Positions 44,956-54,508 of a stretch of DNA of 64,000 bases are shown here, in pieces. Positions within the stretch are counted from its first letter, which is position 1, and the number at the start of each line of letters is the position of its first letter. The position numbers and the translations under genes were made by a program. The stretch spans positions 71,341-135,340 of the forward strand of contig JBJXDZ010000098.1 of NCBI GenBank assembly GCA_046154645.1, read 5' to 3'. Origin of the DNA: Ga0077555 sp046154645 (lineage in GTDB: Bacteria > Pseudomonadota > Alphaproteobacteria > Rhizobiales > Hyphomicrobiaceae). The notes beneath the pieces were generated by a model that saw nothing but the letters and a program-made list of their open reading frames with translations, did no database searches and was not told the origin of the DNA.

Positions 44956-45435
44956 ATGAAGCAAGAGCCAGGCGTGCAGCAACTGGGCCTAGGGATGTAT
45001 TGGCAGGACATGGCGCTTGGCCAGCGCTACCGCACGTTCGGGCGCACCATAACGGAGCCCGATATCGTCAACTTCATCTCCTGCACGGGCATGCTGGAGT
45101 TGTTGTTCACGAACGAGGTCTATCGGCAGACCGAAAGCGCCATCAAGGGCCGATTGGTTCCAGGTGCATTGGTGTTTTCCCTCGCCGAGGGCCTGACGAT
45201 CGCCGGCACCATCCAGGGGACAGGCATGGCCTTCCTGGGCATGGAGCTGGAGATCAAAGGGCCGACCTTTGCCGGCGATACCGTTCACGTCGACATCGAG
45301 GTCATCGAGCAGCGGGAAAGCTCGAAGGGTGGACGCGGCTTGGTCCGGACCAGGAATTCCGTCATAAATCAGAAAAATCAGACCGTTATGGTCTATACGC
45401 CACTGCGCATGATGAAGGGTCGCCCGGCCGCCTGA
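44956..45435 (+). CDS. MaoC-like hot-dog domain protein with atypical active site
   Basis: A 159-residue hot-dog-fold protein. LGQRYRTFGRTITEPDIVNF and the later LVPGALVFSLAEGL, FLGMELEIKGPTFAGDTVHVDIEVIEQRESSKGGRGLVRT follow the MaoC/R-specific hydratase pattern. The usual D-x-N-P-x-H active-site segment after the TEPDIVNF helix is replaced by ISCTGMLELLFTN, so hydratase activity is doubtful. It may be a thioesterase-like or non-catalytic member. No close operon partner. Confidence 0.82.
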   Translation: MKQEPGVQQLGLGMYWQDMALGQRYRTFGRTITEPDIVNFISCTGMLELLFTNEVYRQTESAIKGRLVPGALVFSLAEGLTIAGTIQGTGMAFLGMELEIKGPTFAGDTVHVDIEVIEQRESSKGGRGLVRTRNSVINQKNQTVMVYTPLRMMKGRPAA

Positions 45436-45592
45436 GACCACTCCGCCAACATCTTGTCCACGCTTTACTAAAGTTGGTTGCGTTGTCGCACGGTTGCATT
45501 GCCGGCTTGGTATCGATCGTGTAATGTACGCCTGCTTGTGTATGCAGCTTTAAGTCACTGAATGTTCGGAACCAACCCGGGAGTTTTGTATC

Positions 45593-46618
45593 ATGCGGCG
45601 TTACCGGCGTTCCTATCTTTCCTCTTTCATCTATGGCTTGGTTATTGCGTCTGGCACGGCTGGCGGTTTGATGGCCACCCACCATCTTTTGGCCCCACCA
45701 TCTCCCGACCAGGAGACCGTTGACGCCTCGACGCATACGAAAACCACACCGGTGGAAATTGCGACCGCCGGCGTTGGCGTTGAAAAGTGGGCGCGGCAAG
45801 CGCAACCGGCACCGATGTCGGAAGCAAAGCCCGCTGAAACGAGAATGAGCCAGCCAACATCGGCACCAACCGTCGTGCCAACGCCTGTGGCGCAGACGGG
45901 GCGCGCGACCGGTGAGGCACAGCGCGTCTTGACGCGTAACATTCAGCGCGAGCTGAAGCGGGTCGGTTGCTACAGCGGCGACATCGATGGTGAATGGTCA
46001 GCGGCGACACGCACCGCGATGAGCGCGTTCAATGAAACGGTACGCGTTCAGTTCCCGGTGGCAACGCCGGACTACATCCTGCTGACTCTGCTCCAAGGCC
46101 AGACCGACCGTGCCTGCGGACGCACGGATCCATCCATCACGGCCAAGGTGCCAACCCCGCGCCAGATCGTGCGTGCCGTTCCGCCTCGCGATCCGGTCGT
46201 GGATGTTCCCGAATGGCGCACCGTCACCATCGTGCAACCGAAGCCGTCCTTGCCCGCTGCTGAACCGGCGCCTGTCACCGTGGCGCAACCAACCACGGAG
46301 CCTGCGCCTGCTGCAACACCGTTGCCCGGCCGCCGTATGGCCGTCGGCGGTCCCCTGCCGCGCCTCGACGGGCCGACGCCCAGCACGCCGCCCGTCCAAC
46401 AGGTCGCAGCGCCGCCGCCCGAGCAGGCCGCACCAGACTCGGCGCCGCGCGTGCAGGCCACACCGCCACGTCCCGCACAGACGGAGCGTAAGGCCTCGCC
46501 ACCGCCAGCGCGTCAAGCCAACAATAATCCGCCGGCGCCAACGTATCGTGCGCCGCCGTCTCGACCCGCGACCGAGTCAAGGGGCATCTTCTCCAATCTG
46601 AGCCGCAACGCACCCTGA
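45593..46618 (+). CDS. Pro-rich exported protein with peptidoglycan-binding-like domain
   Basis: A 341-residue protein with an N-terminal membrane anchor or signal (SSFIYGLVIASGTAGGLMATHHLL). A peptidoglycan-binding-like helical domain sits near residues 110-160: RNIQRELKRVGCYSGDIDGEWSAATRTAMSAFNE. The last about 150 residues are a low-complexity Pro/Ala/Thr tail with many PAP and PPP runs, as in wall-spanning linkers. A periplasmic cell-wall-associated role is likely; there is no enzymatic motif. A strong terminator follows. Confidence 0.72.
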   Translation: MRRYRRSYLSSFIYGLVIASGTAGGLMATHHLLAPPSPDQETVDASTHTKTTPVEIATAGVGVEKWARQAQPAPMSEAKPAETRMSQPTSAPTVVPTPVAQTGRATGEAQRVLTRNIQRELKRVGCYSGDIDGEWSAATRTAMSAFNETVRVQFPVATPDYILLTLLQGQTDRACGRTDPSITAKVPTPRQIVRAVPPRDPVVDVPEWRTVTIVQPKPSLPAAEPAPVTVAQPTTEPAPAATPLPGRRMAVGGPLPRLDGPTPSTPPVQQVAAPPPEQAAPDSAPRVQATPPRPAQTERKASPPPARQANNNPPAPTYRAPPSRPATESRGIFSNLSRNAP

Positions 46619-46674
46619 GCGTCGTCTCACAGGTGCCCGGAGTTTTGGCTGTTCGGCCGCCACGAATGCATGCA

Positions 46675-46708
46675 ACCGCTGACCCCCTCAAGGGTCAGCG
46701 GTTTTTTT
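46675..46708 (+). terminator. Strong intrinsic terminator overlapping the asnB 3' end
   Basis: Stem ACCGCTGACCC (46675-46685), loop CCTCAA, complementary GGGTCAGCGGT (46692-46702), then a T run to 46708. It terminates the rightward transcript. The right arm and T run encode the last codons and stop of the leftward asnB gene, so the two genes share this sequence. Confidence 0.85.
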
Positions 46709-48626
46709 CGCGCCAATCCTCGAACATCAGGATCGGCCACAGCGCATATTGCCAGTTGCGTCGCCCCGAGAGGTGCTCCTCCCACCGCTGACGCACGATG
46801 AGTGCATCGAACAAGCCTGCTTGCTCCAAGCGCTTCTGATCGAGCCGGCTCTCCGCCCAATCCCGTAACGGACCGCGCAACCAATCGCGGATCGGCAGGC
46901 TGAATCCGGTTTTCGGCCGCTCCAGCAATGTCGCCGGCACATGCGCGTGCGCCACCTGCCGCAATAGCCACTTCATGGTGCCACCACGGATTTTCATGGA
47001 CGCCGGCAAAGACCACGCGAAGGCCAGCACACGATGGTCGAGCAGCGGCGCGCGCGCTTCCAGCGATACGGCCATGCTGGCCCGGTCGACTTTGGTCAGG
47101 ATGTCGCCGGGCAGATACGTCAGCGTGTCCAAATACTGCATTTCCTCGGCGAAGCTTGCGAGACGCGTTGGCGGCAGTGGCGGCAATGCTCCGCCCGGCA
47201 CGCCATCGACGCCCAGCACCAGATCATCAGGCTCGAGGCACACACTCGTCACCATGCGATAGAAATCGCCTCGCGACATGCCGATCAGGTTGCCGATCTT
47301 GTGCGCCTTGTCGCCGGCATAGCGTGGCCGCACCTTGTCGGGCAGCAAGCCGGCAAGGCTGTCCCATGTCGATGGTTTGACGCCGCGCAAACCCGCACCC
47401 ACCAGACTTCGCGGCGCCGCCGGCATCCACTCGAGCCAGCGTGCGAACCGTTCGCCATTGCTGTAGCGATTGTAGCCGGCAAACACCTCGTCGCCGCCGT
47501 CGCCGGAGAGCGCCACGATCACGTCTCGCCGCGCCAGCTTCGACACCAGATAAGTCGGAATCTGCGAGCTGTCGGCAAACGGCTCATCGTAAATATCTGC
47601 GAGCTGCGGAATAACCGCCTGCGCTTCTGCGGCACTGACGATCAGCTCGGTGTGATCGGTGCCGAGATGACTTGCCACGGCCTTGGCATGGCCGGACTCG
47701 TCGAACTCTTTTTCCTCGAAACCGATAGCATAGGTGCGCACCGGCCGGGCCGCATTCTTCTGCATCAGTGCCACGACGGCGCTCGAGTCGTAGCCGCCTG
47801 AGAGGAACGCACCGAGCGGCACGTCCGCCACCATGCGCCGTCGTGTGGCATCGCCGAGAATGTCCTCGAGTGCCGCGATCGCCGCCCTGTCGTCACCGCG
47901 AAATGGCTTGGCCCGCGCCTCGGCAATGGTCTCGCTTAATGACCAGTAGGTGGCAAGCCGAGGCGCCTGTCCCGGCGCGAGCGTCAGGATCGTTGCCGGC
48001 GGCAGTTGATGCACGCCTTCATAGACCGTCTCGGGATGCAGGAAATAGCCGGTGCGCACGTAGCCGACGAGCGCTGCCCGGTCGAGCCGCGTGTCCACCG
48101 CCGGATGCGCCTTCAGCGCGCGCAGCTCGGAGCCGAACAGGAAGTGTCCGTTGCTCTCGGTCCAATACACCGGCTTCTTGCCGAGCCGATCCCGGGCCAG
48201 CCACAGCGTCCGCGTATCCCGGTCGAACAGCGCCAGCGCAAACATGCCGACCGACCGCTTCAGCGCGGCCTCGAGGCCATGGCGTTCGGCATGCTCGAGC
48301 AGGATCTCGGTATCGGAATGGCCGCGCAAGCGATGCGCCACAGCGCCAAGTTCCGCCTTCAGGTCCTCCGCGTTGTAGAGTTCCCCATTATAGCAGATCA
48401 CGAACCGGCCCGAGGTCGAGACCATCGGTTGCCGCCCCGCCGGCGACAGATCGATGATCGACAGCCGCCGATGCCCGAAGGCCAGACCGGCAGCCGCTTC
48501 GACCCAGGCATTGCCTTCGTCGGGGCCGCGATGGGCGATGGCATCGGCCATCGCGCGCACCCGCCGCTCGAGCACGTCGGGCGCCGTTCCTGCGGCCAGA
48601 TCGATGAAGCCGGCAATTCCGCACAT
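46695..48626 (-). CDS. asnB: Asparagine synthase (glutamine-hydrolysing)
   Basis: A 643-residue class II glutamine amidotransferase. The N-terminal nucleophile is Cys2 in MCGIAGFIDL, with HRGPDEG near 33 and CYNGELYN near 78. The C-terminal synthetase half has the ATP PP-motif PLGAFLSGGYDSSAVVALM near 274 and VALSGDGGDEVFAGYNRY near 370. The length exceeds biosynthetic AsnB and matches the group often found in polysaccharide or secondary-metabolite loci; the divergent glycosyltransferase gene fits that setting. Its last codons lie within a terminator for the opposite strand. Confidence 0.93.
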   Translation of the reverse strand: MCGIAGFIDLAAGTAPDVLERRVRAMADAIAHRGPDEGNAWVEAAAGLAFGHRRLSIIDLSPAGRQPMVSTSGRFVICYNGELYNAEDLKAELGAVAHRLRGHSDTEILLEHAERHGLEAALKRSVGMFALALFDRDTRTLWLARDRLGKKPVYWTESNGHFLFGSELRALKAHPAVDTRLDRAALVGYVRTGYFLHPETVYEGVHQLPPATILTLAPGQAPRLATYWSLSETIAEARAKPFRGDDRAAIAALEDILGDATRRRMVADVPLGAFLSGGYDSSAVVALMQKNAARPVRTYAIGFEEKEFDESGHAKAVASHLGTDHTELIVSAAEAQAVIPQLADIYDEPFADSSQIPTYLVSKLARRDVIVALSGDGGDEVFAGYNRYSNGERFARWLEWMPAAPRSLVGAGLRGVKPSTWDSLAGLLPDKVRPRYAGDKAHKIGNLIGMSRGDFYRMVTSVCLEPDDLVLGVDGVPGGALPPLPPTRLASFAEEMQYLDTLTYLPGDILTKVDRASMAVSLEARAPLLDHRVLAFAWSLPASMKIRGGTMKWLLRQVAHAHVPATLLERPKTGFSLPIRDWLRGPLRDWAESRLDQKRLEQAGLFDALIVRQRWEEHLSGRRNWQYALWPILMFEDWREKNR

Positions 48627-48767
48627 GCGCGCTCTCTTAGTGCCAATGATCTCCGCTGCCTATGCGACAGCGCCGCCCGCACCTTGCCATGGACTTGAGG
48701 GCGCGAACGTGGTGCAAGGCCACTCGTTCACAGATCTCTGCTTTGCTCCGAGGCCCGCGCGCGATCT

Positions 48768-49910
48768 ATGGCCAAACGCATCGCCTACCTCGTCACCGAA
48801 GACTGGTACTTCCTCTCGCACCGCCTGCCGATGGCGCGAGCAGCAAAGGCGGCCGGCTTCGACGTGCACGTGCTCTGTCGCATTGCCGAGGGTCGCGCGG
48901 CGATCGAGGCCGAGGGCTTCACGGCCCATGCGCTCGGCTGGTCGCGCGGCAGCGTATCACCGGCCGGTAACGCCCGCGCCATTGCCGAGGTCGCGGCCAC
49001 GCTGAAGCGCATCGCGCCGTCTCTGGTCCACAACATCGCGCTCAAACCGGCGTTGCTCGGATCGGTCGCCGCCGCGATTGGACAGCGCCACACACCCGTT
49101 GTCTCCAGCATCACCGGCGTCGGCTCGGCGTTTCTGTCGCGATCGCTGGCCGGGCGCGTCGCGAAAGGCGCGCTCGGGCGCACGCTGGCGGCCCTCATGA
49201 ATCGCCGCCTCTCGCGGGCCGTGGTGCAGAACCCCGACGATCGCGTCCTGCTCACCGGACTTGGCGTGCGCGCCGGCCAGATCGTGCTCATTCCCGGCTC
49301 CGGCGTCGACACGCAACTCTTGCAGCCGGTGCCGGAACTACCCGCTCCACCCGTCCGCGTAGCGTTCGTCGGCCGCATGCTCGAGGACAAGGGCGTGCGC
49401 GCGCTGGTCGAAGCGCATCGCATCCTGCGCCGCGACGGCCTCGCCATCGAGCTGCTGCTCGCCGGCGATCCCGATCCGGAGAACCCGACCTCCATCTCGC
49501 GGCCTGAATTGGAAGCCTGGGCACGCGAACCCGGAATCACCTGGAACGGCCATGTCCGCGACATCAAGGCCCTCTGGGCCTCCAGCCATATCGCCGTGCT
49601 GCCGTCGCGACGTGAAGGCCTACCGAAAAGCCTGCTCGAAGCCGCCGCCTGTGGCCGCCCCATGGTCGCCACTGATGCCCCCGGCTGCCGTGAAGTCGCC
49701 ATCCCCGAGGTCACGGGCCTGCTGGTGCCGATCGACGATGCGGCCGCCCTTGCCGTGGCCGTGACGCGTCTCGCCACCAATGCCAAGCTCCGAATGCGCA
49801 TGGGCGCCGCCGCCCGCGCACTCGCCGTGGACCGCTTCTCGGCCGACGCCATTGGCCAGCAAACGGTGACGTTGTATCGCGACTTGATTGATGGCCGTGG
49901 GCCGGCCTGA
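48768..49910 (+). CDS. Glycosyltransferase family 4
   Basis: A 380-residue GT-B glycosyltransferase. The N-terminal half begins MAKRIAYLVTEDWYFLSHRLPMARAA and the C-terminal nucleotide-sugar domain has RVAFVGRMLEDKGVRALVEA near 197 and the EX7E motif EGLPKSLLEAAACGRPMVATDAPGCRE near 285-310. It probably adds a sugar to an exopolysaccharide or O-antigen intermediate. It is divergent from asnB across 141 bases. The donor and acceptor are unknown. Confidence 0.92.
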   Translation: MAKRIAYLVTEDWYFLSHRLPMARAAKAAGFDVHVLCRIAEGRAAIEAEGFTAHALGWSRGSVSPAGNARAIAEVAATLKRIAPSLVHNIALKPALLGSVAAAIGQRHTPVVSSITGVGSAFLSRSLAGRVAKGALGRTLAALMNRRLSRAVVQNPDDRVLLTGLGVRAGQIVLIPGSGVDTQLLQPVPELPAPPVRVAFVGRMLEDKGVRALVEAHRILRRDGLAIELLLAGDPDPENPTSISRPELEAWAREPGITWNGHVRDIKALWASSHIAVLPSRREGLPKSLLEAAACGRPMVATDAPGCREVAIPEVTGLLVPIDDAAALAVAVTRLATNAKLRMRMGAAARALAVDRFSADAIGQQTVTLYRDLIDGRGPA

Positions 49911-50037
49911 TCACCCCCTGCAACTGTGCCTGACGCGAAATCCCGCCTTGTCCTGCCTTCCTCCCGGTGCCACTCTGCCTGAAAAGTTTGCAGCGCAGCT
50001 CGTCGAGCCGCCGCTGAGCCCCGGGAGGCGCGATCAC

Positions 50038-51318
50038 ATGGCACAGGCAACCGCGGCCCATCAGACAGCGCGCGAGCGGCTGAGCTTCTTCTATCTCAAT
50101 ATCGGCCACTTCCTCGATCACCTGTTCACACTGGTCTATGCCACGGTCGCGGCCCTGGCCCTGCACAAGGAATGGGGCCTGTCCTACGCTGAGCTTGTGC
50201 CCTACGCGACGCCGGGCTTCATCGCCTTCGGCCTGTTCTCGCTGCCCGCCGGCCGTCTCGCCGACAAGTGGAGCCGGCATGGCATGATGGTGGTGTTCTT
50301 CATCGGCATCGGCTTGGCCTCCATCGCCACCGGCTTCGCGCAATCCCCCTGGCAGATCGGCGTGCTGCTGTTCATCGTCGGCGTGCTGGCGGCAATTTAT
50401 CATCCCGTCGGCCTCGCCATGGTCGTCGACAGCGCCAAGGCCAGTGGCACCGGCATGGCCATCGGCATCAACGGCGTGTGGGGCAATCTCGGCGTCGGCT
50501 CGGCGGCGCTGATCACCGGCTGGTTCATCGACCACGGCGGCTGGCGCGCAGCCTTCATCGCGCCCGGCATCCTGTCGATCCTGATCGGCATCGCCTACTG
50601 GTGGCACGAGCGCGACGCCATCGCCGCCGCTGCCAACAAGCCCAAGGCCACAGGCGCCACCAGCTCCGCCACCGCCGGCCTCTCACCCGCGGCAAAGTCG
50701 GCGCTGCTGCGTCTCACCGCCATCGTGTTCTTCACCACCGCCGTCTCGAGCCTCGTCTTCCAGTCGACCACCTTCGCGCTGCCCAAAGTTTTCGCCGAAC
50801 GCCTGCAAGGCATCACCGGCCTCGAGGGCACCGTCGGCGCCGCCACCACCGTTGGCTGGCTCGCCTTCGTCGTCTTCGCCATCGCCTCGGTGGCGCAGTT
50901 GATCGTCGGCACCATGCTCGACAAGTACGGCCCGCGGCTGGTGTTCATGGCCGTCGCCGCCATCCAGGTGGTGTTCTTCTGGATCATGCCGGGATTGACC
51001 GACTGGTGGGCGCTGGCCATTGCACTCGGCTTCATGCTCGGCGCTTTCGGACAGATCCCGATCAACGACTACATGATCGGCCGCATGGCGAAATCCGAGT
51101 TGCGCGCCACCATCTACGGCGTGCGCTACGTCGTGAGCTTCACCGTGCTCGCCGCTGCCCTGCCGCTGATCGCCTACATCCACGGCCGCTACGGCTTCGA
51201 CGTGCTCTTCCGTGTGCTCTCGATTGCCGCCGCCGTGATCTTCCTTGCCGTCACGTTGCTGCCCAAGCAAATCCCCGAAGGCGGCGCCGTCGCGGCGCCC
51301 ACAGCAGCAAGGGCCTGA
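50038..51318 (+). CDS. MFS transporter
   Basis: A 426-residue major facilitator with about 12 hydrophobic segments. The loop 2-3 signature is GRLADKWSRHGMM near 78-90 and the second-half counterpart GTMLDKYGPRLVFM near 295. YHPVGLAMVVDSAKASGTGMAIGINGVWGNLG near 120 resembles fosmidomycin-resistance and cyanate-type families. The start at 50038 has GGGAGG 9 bases upstream; earlier in-frame starts reach back into the glycosyltransferase gene. Substrate unknown. Confidence 0.9.
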   Translation: MAQATAAHQTARERLSFFYLNIGHFLDHLFTLVYATVAALALHKEWGLSYAELVPYATPGFIAFGLFSLPAGRLADKWSRHGMMVVFFIGIGLASIATGFAQSPWQIGVLLFIVGVLAAIYHPVGLAMVVDSAKASGTGMAIGINGVWGNLGVGSAALITGWFIDHGGWRAAFIAPGILSILIGIAYWWHERDAIAAAANKPKATGATSSATAGLSPAAKSALLRLTAIVFFTTAVSSLVFQSTTFALPKVFAERLQGITGLEGTVGAATTVGWLAFVVFAIASVAQLIVGTMLDKYGPRLVFMAVAAIQVVFFWIMPGLTDWWALAIALGFMLGAFGQIPINDYMIGRMAKSELRATIYGVRYVVSFTVLAAALPLIAYIHGRYGFDVLFRVLSIAAAVIFLAVTLLPKQIPEGGAVAAPTAARA

Positions 51319-51429
51319 TGTCTGTTAACCGTCAGCCCAATCGGTTGTTCACCGTGACGCTATTCTGTGAGAAATTGATAAGGTCGCCAGAGATGGTGAG
51401 CCAAGCATGCGCCCCCCTTCGCTCCCGCA

Positions 51430-52770
51430 TCACCCGAGCAGCCGTATGAGGACCATGCGCAGCTGTCTCCAGGCTCCATCCAGGTGACCCTGCCAGCTGT
51501 CGAGGCTGCTTCTCAGTTGCCAGAGCGCGCCGATTGCCGGCGCCAGCAACCGCAGCAGGATGGCGCGCGCCTCGTGCCGACCGAGATTGAGCTGCAACTG
51601 TTCCAGGTATGAGACACGGAAAATGGCCAGCGCCTCCTCCAGGCGTTGCTCCAGCGTCGGCGGCGGCGATGCCGCAGCGCCACCCTTTTTCGCCTCGGCG
51701 TCACGCCACAGGGAGCCGGCGAGCGCGTGGCGTAGAGCTTGTGTTTCACTCTCGACGGCGCGCCGCACCTTGCGCCGGAGCAAAATCCAGGACGGCACGA
51801 AGCCTATGACGAGCAGCGAAGTCGTGATGGCGAGGCCAGCGTAGTCCGTGACCTCGCCGCCGGTATACCAAAGGTAGAAAATGGTGACGGCACTGAAACC
51901 CAGAATGATGGTTGCCCCTTGCGAACTCATGCGCAGGAACGGGCGATAATGGCGCTCATGCACCACGACCTCGATCGGCGACCGGAAGGCGTAGCGCGAG
52001 ATGATCGAGCAATTCTTGATCATGAACACGACCAGCATCAGCCAGATTAGCGCATTCAGCAGCCATTCGATGCACCAAGACAGCCACATCCACAGATCCA
52101 CGGCGGCCACCGTGTTGTTCAATCCCAGGCGCTCGTAGCGGCTCTCAGCGCCCGTCAGATAAAGGAAATCCAGATAGCAGAACGGCAGCGCGATCAATGC
52201 CGCCAGCAAGACGCCGACTGGGCCAAGAATCAAGCGTACGCCGCGCACGACGGCCGCTGGCTTGACGTCGATGTGCCGGATACCGGCGCGAAAGTTGCGC
52301 GTGAACGCCGTCACGAACAGCCGCACGGCCACCAGATGCGCCACGAGATAAAACGGCATGAACCGCCATTCGGGCGACGCCAGGAAGCGGGCTTTGTCGG
52401 GAGCCAGGGCGTAGCCCACCGCCCAGGCGCCAAGCCCAACCAGCAGCGAAAGGAGCAGGAAAGGCCGTGGCCGCGCCGGAAAATAGCGGTCGATCGGTGC
52501 CAGCGCGGTGCCTTCGAGGGAAAAGCTGTCGTCGCCCCCGCTGCTCGAGTGTGCCGGCGTCGGTGCCGAGGTCACGGCCGCAACCGCCATTGCTGGCGTG
52601 GCCTCCGCCGCGAGGAAGGGAGACTTCGTGGGACGCGCGCGATAGAGCATGATCGACGTCAGGATAGCGAGGGCCGCGGCAATCGCCGCCGCCACGATCG
52701 CAGCCGAAGCAGCACCTTCAGGCCATGTGACGACAGCAAGCCCGGCAGCAAGAAGCATGCATCCGCCCAT
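51430..52770 (-). CDS. Multi-pass membrane protein of unknown function
   Basis: A 446-residue protein with about eight hydrophobic segments: two at the N-terminus, a low-complexity Ala/Ser/Pro linker to about 90, then helices near 105, 140, 185, 225-245, 290 and 310. The C-terminal about 110 residues are charged and probably helical (LEQRLEEALAIFRVSYLEQLQLNLGRHEARAILLRLL), facing the cytoplasm. No family recognised. A start at 52758 is also possible. It is separated from the isovaleryl-CoA dehydrogenase gene by 139 bases. Confidence 0.7.
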   Translation of the reverse strand: MGGCMLLAAGLAVVTWPEGAASAAIVAAAIAAALAILTSIMLYRARPTKSPFLAAEATPAMAVAAVTSAPTPAHSSSGGDDSFSLEGTALAPIDRYFPARPRPFLLLSLLVGLGAWAVGYALAPDKARFLASPEWRFMPFYLVAHLVAVRLFVTAFTRNFRAGIRHIDVKPAAVVRGVRLILGPVGVLLAALIALPFCYLDFLYLTGAESRYERLGLNNTVAAVDLWMWLSWCIEWLLNALIWLMLVVFMIKNCSIISRYAFRSPIEVVVHERHYRPFLRMSSQGATIILGFSAVTIFYLWYTGGEVTDYAGLAITTSLLVIGFVPSWILLRRKVRRAVESETQALRHALAGSLWRDAEAKKGGAAASPPPTLEQRLEEALAIFRVSYLEQLQLNLGRHEARAILLRLLAPAIGALWQLRSSLDSWQGHLDGAWRQLRMVLIRLLG

Positions 52771-52909
52771 CTGTCATGCCTCGATCAATTGCACGCTCTG
52801 TCAGGCAAACTCTGCCATCTATTGCAGCTGGTCGTTGGTCACGCGCCTTCATCAGGCAACGTCTGCAACATGACATGACATGGGCGGCAAAAGAATGACC
52901 GCCCATGCC

Positions 52910-54085
52910 TCACTTTGTCTCCTCGAACAACTCGCGCCCAATGAGCATACGGCGGATCTCGCTCGTGCCCGCGCCGATCTCATAGAGCTTGGCGTCTCGC
53001 AGCAAGCGGCCGGTCGGATAATCATTGATGTAGCCATTGCCGCCGAGAATCTGGATCGCATCCAGCGCCAGCTTGGTCGCCTTCTCTGCCGCGAACAGGA
53101 TGGCGCCGGCTGAATCCTTGCGTGTGGTCTCGCCCCGGTCGCAGGAGCGCGCCACCGCATAGACATAGGCCTTGGCAGCATTCATCTCCGTGTACATGTC
53201 TGCAACCTTGGCCTGGATCAGCTGGAACGTACCAATAGGCTGCCCGAACTGCTTCCTCTCGTGGATGTAAGGCACCACGATATCCATTGCCGCCTGCATG
53301 ATGCCGATCGGACCGGCCGCCAGGACGCTGCGCTCATAGTCGAGGCCGGACATCAGCACGTTGACGCCTTTGCCGACGGCACCCAACACATTCTCCACGG
53401 GCACCTCGCAGTCCTCGAACACCAATTCGCCTGTCGACGAGCCGCGCATGCCGAGTTTGTCCAGCTTCTGCGCCACCTTGAAGCCCTTGAACGAGGTCTC
53501 GACCAGGAACGCCGTGATGCCGCGCGATCCAGCCGCCGGGTCGGTCTTGGCGTAGACCACGATCACCTGCGCGTCGGGCGAGTTGGTGATCCACATCTTG
53601 GTGCCGTTGAGGACGTAGCGATCGCCCTTCTTGTCGGCGCGCAATTGCATGGACACCACGTCGGAGCCCGCGTTCGCCTCGCTCATCGCCAGCGAGCCCA
53701 CATGCTCGCCGGAGATCAACTTGGGCAGGTACTTTCGCTTCTGTGCGTCGTTGCCGTTGCGGCGGATCTGGTTGACACACAGGTTGGAATGCGCGCCGTA
53801 GGACAAGCCTACTGCCGCCGACGCCCGCGAGATCTCCTCCACCGCGATGCAGTGCTCGAGATAGCCGAGGCCGGAGCCGCCGTACTCCTCCTCGACCGTG
53901 ATGCCATGCAACCCGAGATCGCCCATCTTCGGCCACAGCTCCCGGGGGAAGCGGTCGGACTTGTCGATCTCGGCGGCAATGGGCGCCACCTCGTCGTTGG
54001 CAAACGCCCGCACCGACTGGCGCAACTGGTCCGCCGTCTCGCCGAGACCGAAATTCAGCGTCGGATATTCATTGGGGATCGACAT
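52910..54085 (-). CDS. Isovaleryl-CoA dehydrogenase
   Basis: A 391-residue acyl-CoA dehydrogenase of leucine degradation. AMSEANAGSDVVSMQLRAD near 133 and GTKMWITNSPDAQV near 160 are family signatures. The catalytic base is expected in GLDYERSVLAAGP (Glu near 251), the isovaleryl-specific position. The segment used by other acyl-CoA dehydrogenases reads LYEIGAGTSEIRRMLIGREL, with Gly/Ala in place of the usual Glu, which supports the assignment. AAAGGTG precedes the ATG. The carboxylase and hydratase genes of the leucine pathway are not adjacent. Confidence 0.93.
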   Translation of the reverse strand: MSIPNEYPTLNFGLGETADQLRQSVRAFANDEVAPIAAEIDKSDRFPRELWPKMGDLGLHGITVEEEYGGSGLGYLEHCIAVEEISRASAAVGLSYGAHSNLCVNQIRRNGNDAQKRKYLPKLISGEHVGSLAMSEANAGSDVVSMQLRADKKGDRYVLNGTKMWITNSPDAQVIVVYAKTDPAAGSRGITAFLVETSFKGFKVAQKLDKLGMRGSSTGELVFEDCEVPVENVLGAVGKGVNVLMSGLDYERSVLAAGPIGIMQAAMDIVVPYIHERKQFGQPIGTFQLIQAKVADMYTEMNAAKAYVYAVARSCDRGETTRKDSAGAILFAAEKATKLALDAIQILGGNGYINDYPTGRLLRDAKLYEIGAGTSEIRRMLIGRELFEETK

Positions 54086-54447
54086 GGGATCACCTTTGCG
54101 GGCTCAAGCTTCGTTCGCGCTACCCTACGGCGGGAATGGGTGACAGTCACCAGTTCTGCGCAGGGGGCAAGGGGCACACCGCACACTTCGCGTGGCCCAG
54201 TAGGGTGCAATAGCGAAGCGTATTGCAGCGACACGCCCGCCACGGCGCGCGATGTTCCGATGGACGCTGCAGGCGGCATGGCAAGCCGGTGCGTTCGGTT
54301 GTGGCAACCCATCATGACCGTCCACGACGCCGACATCGTACGACATGGCATCCTTCAGCGCCCCCTCATGACAAATTCCGCGCACTCCACGCAACACATA
54401 ACCTCATCGCTCCGGTGCTATTGCAACTGAACTGGATCTCAACGTCA

Positions 54448-54465
54448 TGCCCGCGGAGGCGGGCA
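54448..54465. repeat. Small GC hairpin repeat
   Basis: TGCCCGC-GGAG-GCGGGCA in the context CGTCATGCCCGCGGAGGC, a 7-bp perfect hairpin of the kind dispersed in many proteobacterial genomes (TCATTCCCGCG-type units). Only one copy was noticed in this window. Confidence 0.5.
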
Positions 54466-54508
54466 CCCACGACGATTCTCAGTGAGTTTCCGTCCCCCGA
54501 CGTCGGTT

